Assembly: GCA_024278975.1 (NCBI GenBank)
Contig: JAJRSD010000015.1
Location: 1-64,000, forward strand
Reading direction: 5' to 3'
Length of the DNA stretch: 64,000 bases
Source of the DNA: Bacteroidota bacterium
GTDB taxonomy: Bacteria > Bacteroidota > Bacteroidia > Bacteroidales > Prolixibacteraceae
Position 1 is the first letter of the stretch, and every line of letters begins with the position of its first letter. The notes beneath the pieces were generated by a model, which saw only the letters and a list, made by a program, of their open reading frames with translations, was not told where the DNA came from and ran no database searches. Position numbers and translations under genes: made by a program. Positions 1-8,236 of this stretch are shown piece by piece.

Positions 1-1119
1 GCAGCTGCATGGATGACCGATGCGTGGTTTAAAGGTTTAAGAGATTTCGACATTGAAACAGCTTACGAAGGACTTAAAAAGAATTCGCTGGAACAGACAC
101 TGCTCCCATGGCGCAACGGACCAAAATGCGAATTAGACTATTTTTACGACGAACATGGTTTTTACCCCGGATTGTACATTGGCGAAGAGGAGACGGTAAA
201 AGAGGTGAGTTTACCCTGGGAACGCCGGCAGTCGGTTTCTGTAACTCTCGACAATAGTTACAGCGACTGGTGTCTGGCTCAGTTAGCTTCGGTGCTGGAT
301 AAAAAAGAGGATAAAAAGCTCTTTATGAAAAGAGCAGCAAATTATAAAAATGCATTCAGAGTCGATAAAGGAATAATGTGGCCCAAAGACAAAAACGGGA
401 AATGGATTGAGCCATACAATCCCAGTTTTGCCGATAGAATGTATTTTACCGAAAACAACGCATTTACATACAACTGGGATGTGAAACACGACTTTAAAGG
501 ACTGTTCGAAATGATGGGTGGTATTGAGGGTGCGCGTGCAACCCTCGACCAGCTTTTCAGAGAAGAATTAGGTACATCGAAATTTAAGTTCTGGGAAAAA
601 CAACCCGATGCATCGGGTTTGGTCGGGCAGTTTGTTATGGGTAACGAACCAAGTTTCCATATTCCCTATTTATACAATTACATGGGACAACCCTGGCGAA
701 CTCAAAAACGGATGAGAATGCTTTTGGAAACTTTCTATACCGATAATCTTTTCGGAATACCCGGCGACGAAGATGGCGGTGGTATGTCAGCATTTGTAAT
801 GTTCTCGATGATGGGATTCTTTCAGGTAACACCCGGTGTTCCTGTATATTCAATCGGGAGTCCGGTTTTTACCAAAATCACAATCGACCTGCCTGATGGT
901 AAAAAGTTTACTGTTGTTGCTGAGGAGAGTTCGAAAAAGAACAAATACATTCAGAAAGCATATTTTAACGGAGAACCATTAAATAAACCCTGGTTTACTC
1001 ACAAAGATTTAATGAATGGAGGAACTCTAAAACTTGTTATGGGAAGTAAACCCAACAAGCAGTGGGGAAGTGAAATTGAGAATGCTCCACCTTCTTATAT
1101 GGATTACAAACCGGAATAG
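1..1119 (+). CDS. GH92 family alpha-mannosidase, C-terminal part (5' end outside window)
   Basis: The frame is open from base 1, so the gene begins upstream; 372 codons are present. The visible part is the (alpha/alpha)6 catalytic domain and C-terminal beta domain of a GH92 exo-alpha-mannosidase, a calcium-dependent inverting family. Seen directly: GNEPS with the expected general-acid Glu codon at 646-648, the following YLYNY..GQPW.TQ block, the GDEDGGGMSAF acidic block near 760-795 that carries the catalytic-base Asp residues, and the MGFFQVTPG / IGSPVF blocks. It would trim terminal alpha-mannose from glycans in the periplasm or at the surface; the signal peptide is not visible. It is followed by a GH2 after 137 bases without notable structure. 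It keeps the catalytic Glu that the second GH92 of this window (33345) has lost. Confidence 0.95.
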   Translation, partial: AAAWMTDAWFKGLRDFDIETAYEGLKKNSLEQTLLPWRNGPKCELDYFYDEHGFYPGLYIGEEETVKEVSLPWERRQSVSVTLDNSYSDWCLAQLASVLDKKEDKKLFMKRAANYKNAFRVDKGIMWPKDKNGKWIEPYNPSFADRMYFTENNAFTYNWDVKHDFKGLFEMMGGIEGARATLDQLFREELGTSKFKFWEKQPDASGLVGQFVMGNEPSFHIPYLYNYMGQPWRTQKRMRMLLETFYTDNLFGIPGDEDGGGMSAFVMFSMMGFFQVTPGVPVYSIGSPVFTKITIDLPDGKKFTVVAEESSKKNKYIQKAYFNGEPLNKPWFTHKDLMNGGTLKLVMGSKPNKQWGSEIENAPPSYMDYKPE

Positions 1120-1256
1120 ATTAAAGAGCAAATTTCAACATGAAAATTACATTAATTTATCGGTTGAAAATAAGATAAATACTGTAGATGTTTCGTTTGA
1201 TAAATGGCATATGCATATATGATGTGAATCAATTATAAAGTTTTAAAAAGATAAAA

Positions 1257-3347
1257 ATGAAGAGTCGCGTTATAGTTTCTTATCTGTTCATTCTTGCTTT
1301 CATTTTGCAAGTTGGTGTAACAGATTGTTACAGTCAGAAATCGACAAATGAGATGTCTGCTAAAATATACGATGCCAATTCTTTAGATTGGAAACTCTGG
1401 GGATACCGCCCCGAAAGCTGGCGGATGAATTTTAATTTTGAAAACTTTACCGGCACCTGGTCCGAGTATATCAATATTCCTGTTGATGTTCCTGGTTCGG
1501 TGCGAAATGCTTTGTTAAAAGAAGAAATTATTCCCGACTGGAATTACGGAGTTAATAATACAGCTTCCGAATGGGTTGAAAACAGGCACTGGCTTTTTAC
1601 TTCGCACATTCCCGATAGCTGGATTCCCGGCGACAATAAAAAGGTAATTTTACATTGCGACGGGCTCGATAATAATGGTGTACTCATGATAAACGGAAAG
1701 GAAGCCGGCACGTTCGATAATACATTTCTTCCACATACTTTCGACATCACTTCGTATCTGAAAGAGAAAAATAATACCATGGTTTTGGTATTTACAAGCC
1801 AGCCCGATTATCTGGGGCAAATTGGTTTTACATCAATAATTACAGACTGGAAACCACGTTTTAATTACGGTTGGGACTGGGTTCCGCGTATTGTTCAAAT
1901 TGGTATTTGGGATAATGTTTGGATAAGTGTTGAGAATGAAATTCAACCCAAAATCGAAAATACTCAAATAATTGTTGATGCAGATAAATCGAAAGATTTA
2001 GGAATATTAAAAATTAAAACAGACCTGAACAAAGCTGCACTAAAAGGTAAAATTGAGGTTTCGCTGACAGATGCAAATAATAAAAGTATTCTTAATGAAG
2101 TTGTTGACTGTGAGATTTTATATCAGCAAAAAACATGGAACGATTTAAAAATTAAACGCTGGTGGCCCAACGGATTTGGTGAGCAACCGCTGTACAATCT
2201 AACATTAACTCTGCTTAATAAAGAGGGCGCAAAAGTAGAGACCATTTCAAAAAGAATTGGTTTTAGGAATATCGACTGGCTGCCTTGCGAGGGCGCACCC
2301 GAAGAAGCTGACCCTTGGATTTGTAGTGTAAATAACAAACCCATTTTTTTACAGGGAATCAACTGGACGCCCATTCTTCCCAACTTTGCCGATTTAAAAG
2401 AGGAGGATTATCGTTCGATATTAGAAACCTATAAAGAGCTCGGATTAAATACAATCCGTGTTTGGGGCGGCGGATTCCCCGAAAAAGAGTGGTTATACGA
2501 TTTGTGCGACGAGATGGGGATTTTAATATGGCAGGACTTTCCGTTAAGTTCTTCGGGAATTGATAATTACCCACCCGAAGGCAAACCGGAAGTTTACACC
2601 ATGTCGAAAATTGTTCGGCATTATGTAAGCAGGTTGCAACACCATTCAAGTTTAATGCTTTGGTGCGGCGGTAACGAATTATACACCCGGGGAGATAAAA
2701 CAACAGTAACCGATTCGCATGTTATGATTCATGAAATGAAAGAGATTCTAAATGCAATCGACCCGTCGCGTAAATTTACTTATGGTAGTCCTTCCGGACC
2801 GAATATTTATGCTTCGAGAAGCAACTTTGGCAGCGGTGGTAACTGGGATACACACGGTCCGTGGAAATTACCTTTTACGAACGAGGATAAAACAATGGAT
2901 GCCGTTCGCAATTTTTGGGGTAAAAACGATGCACTTTTTATTTCGGAAGCCGGAGCACCGGGAGCAATGTCGGCAGAAATGATAAAAAAATATGCCGGAG
3001 ACTTTAATCCGCTTCCCGCAAACATCGAAAATCCAATTTGGCGAAATGTAAACTGGTGGATTGACTGGGACGAGTATGTTGCTGAAGAGGGAGATAATAA
3101 AACACACACACTCGAAGACTATGTAGCCTGGAGTCAGAAGAGACAAGCCGAAGGACTGGCAATAGCCGTTAAGAGCTTTAAAGACCGATTCCCCTCGTGT
3201 GGAGGTTTTCTTATCTGGATGGGACACGACTGTTTCCCCTGTATGGTAAACACATCAATACTTGATTTTAAGGGGAATCCAAAACCGGCAGCTATTGAAT
3301 TAAGTAAAATATGGAAGGATAATAATTTAAACACTTATAAAAAATGA
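1257..3347 (+). CDS. GH2 family glycosidase, beta-mannosidase-like, short form
   Basis: This is a 696-residue secreted GH2 enzyme with an N-terminal signal peptide (about residues 1-27). The order is a sugar-binding jelly roll, an Ig-like domain and a TIM barrel. In the barrel, WCGGNE places the acid/base Glu at residue 474 and FISEAG places the nucleophile at Glu564. The N-terminal YGWDWVPR and barrel NTIRVWGGG blocks are typical of the mannosidase branch of GH2. It is shorter than usual beta-mannosidases (about 850 residues) because it ends soon after the barrel, with no C-terminal beta domains. The expected WxFND-like motif near the end reads WMGHDCFP, so its sugar specificity may differ. 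Its stop overlaps the next gene by four bases (ATGA), showing co-translation. The likely role is removal of beta-linked mannose or a related sugar. Confidence 0.9.
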   Translation: MKSRVIVSYLFILAFILQVGVTDCYSQKSTNEMSAKIYDANSLDWKLWGYRPESWRMNFNFENFTGTWSEYINIPVDVPGSVRNALLKEEIIPDWNYGVNNTASEWVENRHWLFTSHIPDSWIPGDNKKVILHCDGLDNNGVLMINGKEAGTFDNTFLPHTFDITSYLKEKNNTMVLVFTSQPDYLGQIGFTSIITDWKPRFNYGWDWVPRIVQIGIWDNVWISVENEIQPKIENTQIIVDADKSKDLGILKIKTDLNKAALKGKIEVSLTDANNKSILNEVVDCEILYQQKTWNDLKIKRWWPNGFGEQPLYNLTLTLLNKEGAKVETISKRIGFRNIDWLPCEGAPEEADPWICSVNNKPIFLQGINWTPILPNFADLKEEDYRSILETYKELGLNTIRVWGGGFPEKEWLYDLCDEMGILIWQDFPLSSSGIDNYPPEGKPEVYTMSKIVRHYVSRLQHHSSLMLWCGGNELYTRGDKTTVTDSHVMIHEMKEILNAIDPSRKFTYGSPSGPNIYASRSNFGSGGNWDTHGPWKLPFTNEDKTMDAVRNFWGKNDALFISEAGAPGAMSAEMIKKYAGDFNPLPANIENPIWRNVNWWIDWDEYVAEEGDNKTHTLEDYVAWSQKRQAEGLAIAVKSFKDRFPSCGGFLIWMGHDCFPCMVNTSILDFKGNPKPAAIELSKIWKDNNLNTYKK

Positions 3348-4708
3348 ATATGATTTTCAAAATACTATTTTTGTTATACTTTGCGATATTCTCTGCCGGA
3401 TGCAACGATACGATTGAATCTCCGGAAGATGATGAATCCGTTGATATCCCAATGGATTCAATTCCAAACCCTCCTGTTAACCCCAATCCAATTGTAGATT
3501 ATAATCTTTGGAAGATTGAAAATGGGAAATTTTATCTCGATGGCGAGTGGGTATTCCTGAAAATTGGAAAACCATTACGCGATTTTTCTTCCATGGCAAG
3601 TGTTAATCAGCTTATTGCAGATTTAGACAAACTAAGAGAAAAGTATTACAACACAATCGAGATTAACTGTTACTGGCATCATTTCGATACTGATGGCGAT
3701 GGTGTTCCCGACAAGTCGCTTGAGCCTTTGAATAAACTTGTGAATGCCATCTACGAAAAAGGGATGTATCCGTGTCTTTCGGTTGAAACCTATTCGGTTG
3801 GCGGCGGCCAGATTCCCAAAGGTTTTTGGGCAAAAAATCCTGATGCGTATGCAATAGACGATAAAGGAAATAAAGTAAACGATACCGAATATGGATTTGG
3901 AACAAACGTTGTTTCAATATTTCATTCGGGTTACAGGGCGGCGGCACACACTTTTATAAAGAGTCTGGCAGCGGGAATCGATACAAAAAAGATTCTATAT
4001 TTCGAAACTACAGTGGAACCACAGTACATGGGAAGCATAAATTTATGTTACAGCGAAAATGCCAGGAAGGAGTATAATGAATGGCGAAAAAACAATAATA
4101 TTACCGACAAAGCATCAGAAATGCCGGACTCCTTTCCAATCTCAAATAGTTTTATTACCAACGATACATGGAATAAATTCAGGGCTCAGTTTCTTGCAAA
4201 ATGGGTTAATGATGATGCTGCTGCTTATCGCGAAATTGCGGGCGAAAATGCATACATCGCAGTTGATTATCTCGATGCCGGTGAGTCGGACCAAATTCGC
4301 AGAGACGGTAATCCGGTTGAGTTTCTTACAAATCTTACCGCTGCCAATATAATTCAGATTAACTGGACCTGGTATTTCCCTACAAACACTGTAAATCAAA
4401 AAGCATACGATAATGTTTCTAAGGTGATGAAAGATACTGGCAGAGATTGGGCAGTTACCGAACACATGACTTTTAATGGTAGCGATTTTACCAAATACAC
4501 GAATTCGACATTAAATAAAATACTGTTGAATACATTAACACAGGGAACTCGTTTTGGGTGGGAGTTTGTAAATGTGGGTAACAGCACCAACGACAACTTT
4601 GCAATTTACAAAGATGACTGGTCTGCAAAAAGAGTTATTAAATATGTTGATGAACATTGGGGATATTGGTTGTACAAAGCAGAATTAATAGAAGCGAGTG
4701 AGAAATAG
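3344..4708 (+). CDS. Lipoprotein with TIM-barrel glycosidase-like domain, family unassigned
   Basis: A 454-residue lipoprotein: hydrophobic signal ending in FSAGC (Cys20), then an acidic, Pro-rich linker (about residues 21-52) of the kind that lifts proteins off the outer membrane. The rest looks like a (beta/alpha)8 glycosidase related to the GH5/GH39/GH42 clan. Candidate catalytic residues are Glu221 or Glu225 (YFETTVEPQ) for acid/base and Glu373 (VTEHMTF) for nucleophile, placed late as expected for this clan. The block CYSENARKEYNEWRK resembles the CxxC..F..WL helix of GH42. I cannot assign a family. It overlaps the GH2 by four bases and is followed closely by the sulfatase, so it belongs to the same operon and probably acts on the same glycan. 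Confidence 0.75.
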   Translation: MNMIFKILFLLYFAIFSAGCNDTIESPEDDESVDIPMDSIPNPPVNPNPIVDYNLWKIENGKFYLDGEWVFLKIGKPLRDFSSMASVNQLIADLDKLREKYYNTIEINCYWHHFDTDGDGVPDKSLEPLNKLVNAIYEKGMYPCLSVETYSVGGGQIPKGFWAKNPDAYAIDDKGNKVNDTEYGFGTNVVSIFHSGYRAAAHTFIKSLAAGIDTKKILYFETTVEPQYMGSINLCYSENARKEYNEWRKNNNITDKASEMPDSFPISNSFITNDTWNKFRAQFLAKWVNDDAAAYREIAGENAYIAVDYLDAGESDQIRRDGNPVEFLTNLTAANIIQINWTWYFPTNTVNQKAYDNVSKVMKDTGRDWAVTEHMTFNGSDFTKYTNSTLNKILLNTLTQGTRFGWEFVNVGNSTNDNFAIYKDDWSAKRVIKYVDEHWGYWLYKAELIEASEK

Positions 4709-4736
4709 TAAAACTCATATTAAAAATAGAAAAATC

Positions 4737-6284
4737 ATGAGAAATCTTATCATTTCTCTTTTTGGTATAATTTTGATTTTTTCTTCTTGTGTTCAGCACG
4801 AAGAAGAAAAAACGAATTTACTTTTTATTATAACCGACCAACAAAGATTTGATGCTTTGGAAATGGTTGGTAATTTCCCTTTTCTTAAAACTCCAAATTT
4901 AGACAAACTTGCCGAGCAAGGTGTTTTTTTCAAAACAGCTTATACTCAATGTGCGGTTTGTGCCCCTGCCCGTGCATCTATATTAACAGGATGTACAATC
5001 GAAAATCATGGTGTTTACACCAATTATTTCGATGATACGATGCATACACCAATGAAAACATTTGATGAGATATTGGTGGAAAATGGGTACTATACAGAAT
5101 ATCATGGAAAGTTTCATGATCCAACCCCTATGTCTTCTTGCTATTCTGTACTTACAAGAAATAAAGATTACTTTAAATATCTTGAAAAACATTATACTGC
5201 AAAGGCAGCAAAACTGGGAGAACGAATAGATCCTACATTTAAACAAGCTTATCGCATGGATCCTATTGATCCGATGTACGGGATGGCACCCGACGAAAAA
5301 TTACTTGACAGTAATGGAAATCCAACCGTATTTATCCAGCCAGACCAACACGGCGAACTTCTTATTCCACCCGAGTTGTCAATAACTGCTTTTCAGGTAG
5401 GAAATGCTATTAAAGCTATTAAACGCGCAAAGAAATCAGGCAAACCATTTAGTCTTACTTGTTCAATTTATTATCCTCATTCACCCATTTTACCAACAAA
5501 ACCATATCATGGGATGTATTCTGTTAACGAAATGTCGGTGGCAGAATCTATACTCGATGATATGAAAAACAGTCCGTATTTTCAGACTAATGGCAGACAA
5601 TTTAAACGTGAGTATGCCGATACCACAAAAATAAAATATATGATGTCGAACTATTTTGGGCTAATTACCGAAATAGATGATTGGATAGGAAAGCTTTTAG
5701 AAACTTTAAAAGAAAATGGATTTGAAGAAAATACTTTAGTAATATTTACTTCAGATCATGGCGAAATGTTAGGAGCACATGGTATGCGCGAAAAAAATAT
5801 ATTTTGCGAGGAGTCAGCACGAATACCTTTGATAATGAGATTACCTACGCATATAAAGGCAGGTGTTGAGGTTAATACTCCAATATCAAATATAAACCTT
5901 TATGCAACCATTCTTGACTACTTAGGAATAGAAGAAAATGAATCAGATGGTAATACTCTAAGATATCTTATTGAAGGTGAAAAAACAGATAAGTTCGATT
6001 TTGTTGTTACAGAATGGAATTATAACTTAAAAGATAATGAACCAAATTATATGATTTTGAAAGGCGATTGGAAAATGTTTATTCCATATTCACCTTCCTC
6101 AAATGTTTTAAATGCTCTTTATAATTTAAAAGATGATCCTAATGAAATGAATAATCTTCTGGGTAATAATCCAGAAAGTACTAAATTTCAGAATAAGGCA
6201 AATGAACTTAAGAAAAACCTACTTTTATGGCTTGAGGAAAAAAAGTCAATCCATTATCAAGGTGTTAGTGAAAGAATTTTGTAG
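4737..6284 (+). CDS. S1 family sulfatase (arylsulfatase-type), lipoprotein
   Basis: Formylglycine-dependent sulfatase that hydrolyses sulfate esters from sugars. The maturation motif C-A-P-A-R is at residues 75-79 from the chosen start, with Cys75 the residue converted to formylglycine. ITDQQR near the N-terminus supplies a metal-binding Asp, and TSDHGEMLGAHG later supplies the Asp/His metal ligands. An upstream ATG (4698) in the same frame overlaps the previous gene, but the ATG at 4737 gives a compact lipoprotein signal peptide ending in IFSSC, so I prefer it (515 residues). Maturation requires an anaerobic-type (anSME) or other formylglycine-generating enzyme encoded elsewhere. Its presence shows that the PUL substrate is probably sulfated. 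The S1 subfamily and linkage cannot be read from sequence alone. Confidence 0.92.
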   Translation: MRNLIISLFGIILIFSSCVQHEEEKTNLLFIITDQQRFDALEMVGNFPFLKTPNLDKLAEQGVFFKTAYTQCAVCAPARASILTGCTIENHGVYTNYFDDTMHTPMKTFDEILVENGYYTEYHGKFHDPTPMSSCYSVLTRNKDYFKYLEKHYTAKAAKLGERIDPTFKQAYRMDPIDPMYGMAPDEKLLDSNGNPTVFIQPDQHGELLIPPELSITAFQVGNAIKAIKRAKKSGKPFSLTCSIYYPHSPILPTKPYHGMYSVNEMSVAESILDDMKNSPYFQTNGRQFKREYADTTKIKYMMSNYFGLITEIDDWIGKLLETLKENGFEENTLVIFTSDHGEMLGAHGMREKNIFCEESARIPLIMRLPTHIKAGVEVNTPISNINLYATILDYLGIEENESDGNTLRYLIEGEKTDKFDFVVTEWNYNLKDNEPNYMILKGDWKMFIPYSPSSNVLNALYNLKDDPNEMNNLLGNNPESTKFQNKANELKKNLLLWLEEKKSIHYQGVSERIL

Positions 6285-6324
6285 TTAAAAACTAAATTAA
6301 ATAAATAAATTAAAAATTACTAGT

Positions 6325-6999
6325 ATGAAAAGAAGTGAAATTAATCAGTTAATCAGAAATTCGATTGAATTTTTTAATGAAATGAAATTTAACCTTCCTC
6401 CCTGGGCATTTTGGACACCTGAAGAGTGGAAAGGTAAATACGAAACTTGCAGCGAGATTGTTGAAAATATGCACGGTTGGGATTTAACCGATTTTGGCTC
6501 GGGCGATTTTATGAAAGAGGGTCTAATGTTATTTACCCTTCGGAATGGAAATCAGAAAAAGGATAAAAAAATATATGCCGAAAAGATAATGATTGTTGAG
6601 GAAAACCAAATTACACCAATGCACTTCCACTGGAGTAAAATGGAAGATATCATCAATCGTGGTGGTGGTAATCTGGTAATCGACCTTTATAAATCTGATA
6701 AAGATGAGAATTTTTCTCAGGAAGATTTCGAGGTTAAAATAGACGGAATCAGCCGTACTGTTTCAGCCGGAGGACAAGTAATACTTATGCCGGGCGAAAG
6801 TATCTGTTTAGAGCAGGGAGTCTATCATAAATTTTATGGCGAAGCAGGAAAAGGAAAAGTATTGGTTGGCGAGGTTAGCGCAGTTAACGACGATAGTGCC
6901 GACAATCGTTTCTTTAATGAAGTAGGCCGTTTCCCTGATATAATTGAAGACGAAGCTCCCCTGCATCTTTTAGCTTCCGATTATAAAAAATACATTTAA
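6325..6999 (+). CDS. D-lyxose/D-mannose isomerase (cupin)
   Basis: A 224-residue cytoplasmic cupin matching the D-lyxose isomerase family (Lyx_isomer), which interconverts D-lyxose/D-xylulose and, in many members, D-mannose/D-fructose. The metal site is visible as M-H-F-H-W with His100 and His102, followed by KMEDIINRGGG with Glu107; a later metal-site His lies in GVYHKF. There is no signal peptide, in contrast to its secreted neighbours. It sits three bases upstream of a PfkB kinase. In a locus full of mannosidases the simplest role is mannose to fructose conversion, with the kinase making fructose-6-phosphate. This family member's true substrate is inferred, not shown. Confidence 0.88.
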   Translation: MKRSEINQLIRNSIEFFNEMKFNLPPWAFWTPEEWKGKYETCSEIVENMHGWDLTDFGSGDFMKEGLMLFTLRNGNQKKDKKIYAEKIMIVEENQITPMHFHWSKMEDIINRGGGNLVIDLYKSDKDENFSQEDFEVKIDGISRTVSAGGQVILMPGESICLEQGVYHKFYGEAGKGKVLVGEVSAVNDDSADNRFFNEVGRFPDIIEDEAPLHLLASDYKKYI

Positions 7000-7002
7000 A
7001 TT

Positions 7003-8154
7003 ATGGCAAAAAAAGTTGTTGTTTCAGGCGTAGGATGTAGTTTGGTTGACCGTTTATATAACAATGTATCTTTTAGTGCACCGAGCTTTTTACCATATAT
7101 TACAAAAAAGAAAGGTAATGGCGGCTTGGTTCCCGGGCAACTTGTTTTCAGAAGAGACTTTGAAAAGTATGTTGGCGGTGATTTTCATTATATTTTAAAA
7201 AAACTGGTAAACGGCAAAACATACGACAAAATCAATATTGGCGGCCCTGGAATTGTATCAATGATTCATGCTGCTCAACTAACAGCTAACGATAATTGTG
7301 AGTTTCATTTTTACGGAACAAGGGGCAAAGACAGCGATGGAGATTTTATCATGTCATTGCTTGAAAAAACACCACTAATTGCAAATAATTTAATCGTTTC
7401 TAATTCTGAAGACACACCGTCAACAGCGGTGTTATCTGACCCCGATTACGACGGAGGTAACGGAGAGCGGATTTTTATCAATTCGATTGCTGCTGCCTGG
7501 GACTACTCACCCAACGAATTGGACGACAATTTTTTTTCTTCTGATATTGTTGTTTTTGGAGGTACCGCTTTGGTTCCTTTAATTCACGATAATCTTACTG
7601 AATTACTCGAAAAAGCAAAGTCGAATAACTGTATTACAATTGTAAATACGGTTTACGATTTTAGAAACGAAAAGGCAAATCCAACCCAAAAATGGCCGCT
7701 GGGCAAAAGCGATGACAGTTATAAAAACATCGATTTGCTTTTAACCGACATGGAAGAGGCGCTGCGCTTAAGCGGAACATTTGATATTACCGATGCAATA
7801 CAGTTTTTCCACGATAAAGGAACAGGTGCAGTTATTGTTACCAACGGTGCCGAAAATGTAAATATTTTTTCGGACAGTAAACTGTTTGGCAACGTTGACA
7901 ACCTCGAAATGCCAATCTCAAAAGCCGTGTCCGAAGAGCTGAAAAACGGTAAAGGGGCAAACGGAGATACAACCGGTTGTGGCGATAATTTTGTGGGTGG
8001 AGTTATTGCATCAATTGTAACACAACTTCAGAATCCAACTTCACAACTTAATATCGAAGAGGCTGCTGTTTGGGGAATTGTTTCGGGTGGAACCTCGACT
8101 TTTATCTCGGTGGAATGTACGAAGAGAAGGAACCTGGTGAGAAAAAGAAGATGA
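7003..8154 (+). CDS. PfkB family sugar kinase (probable fructokinase), 3' end frameshifted
   Basis: Ribokinase/PfkB-fold kinase using ATP to phosphorylate a sugar. The signature GDTTGCGDNF is present with the catalytic base Asp328, and NIGGPG is the N-terminal glycine motif. It starts three bases after the isomerase, so fructose is a likely substrate. The C-terminus as read (after about residue 366) is an unlikely basic tail. Reading one frame over from the T run at 8100-8103 gives a natural end: FYLGGMYEEKEPGEKK and onwards, stopping at 8190-8192. One extra T in that run would restore a 396-residue protein. So this is either a one-base deletion in the genome or a homopolymer sequencing error. 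The lost part is C-terminal to the active site, so activity could partly survive. Confidence 0.88.
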   Translation: MAKKVVVSGVGCSLVDRLYNNVSFSAPSFLPYITKKKGNGGLVPGQLVFRRDFEKYVGGDFHYILKKLVNGKTYDKINIGGPGIVSMIHAAQLTANDNCEFHFYGTRGKDSDGDFIMSLLEKTPLIANNLIVSNSEDTPSTAVLSDPDYDGGNGERIFINSIAAAWDYSPNELDDNFFSSDIVVFGGTALVPLIHDNLTELLEKAKSNNCITIVNTVYDFRNEKANPTQKWPLGKSDDSYKNIDLLLTDMEEALRLSGTFDITDAIQFFHDKGTGAVIVTNGAENVNIFSDSKLFGNVDNLEMPISKAVSEELKNGKGANGDTTGCGDNFVGGVIASIVTQLQNPTSQLNIEEAAVWGIVSGGTSTFISVECTKRRNLVRKRR

Positions 8155-8236
8155 TTGAACCCTATTATAAATTATATAAAAATCAGCTTTAATCAGTTCC
8201 TGTAAAGTTTCAACTTGAGAAATAAGGCGTTATAAG

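Noticed and set aside
1034-1222. Short + strand frame over the GH92 end
   Set aside because: It shadows the GH92 gene in another frame, with no signal, domain or ribosome-site support.
4698-4736. Upstream start for the sulfatase
   Set aside because: It overlaps the previous gene and adds 13 polar residues before a good lipoprotein signal peptide; ATG 4737 is better.
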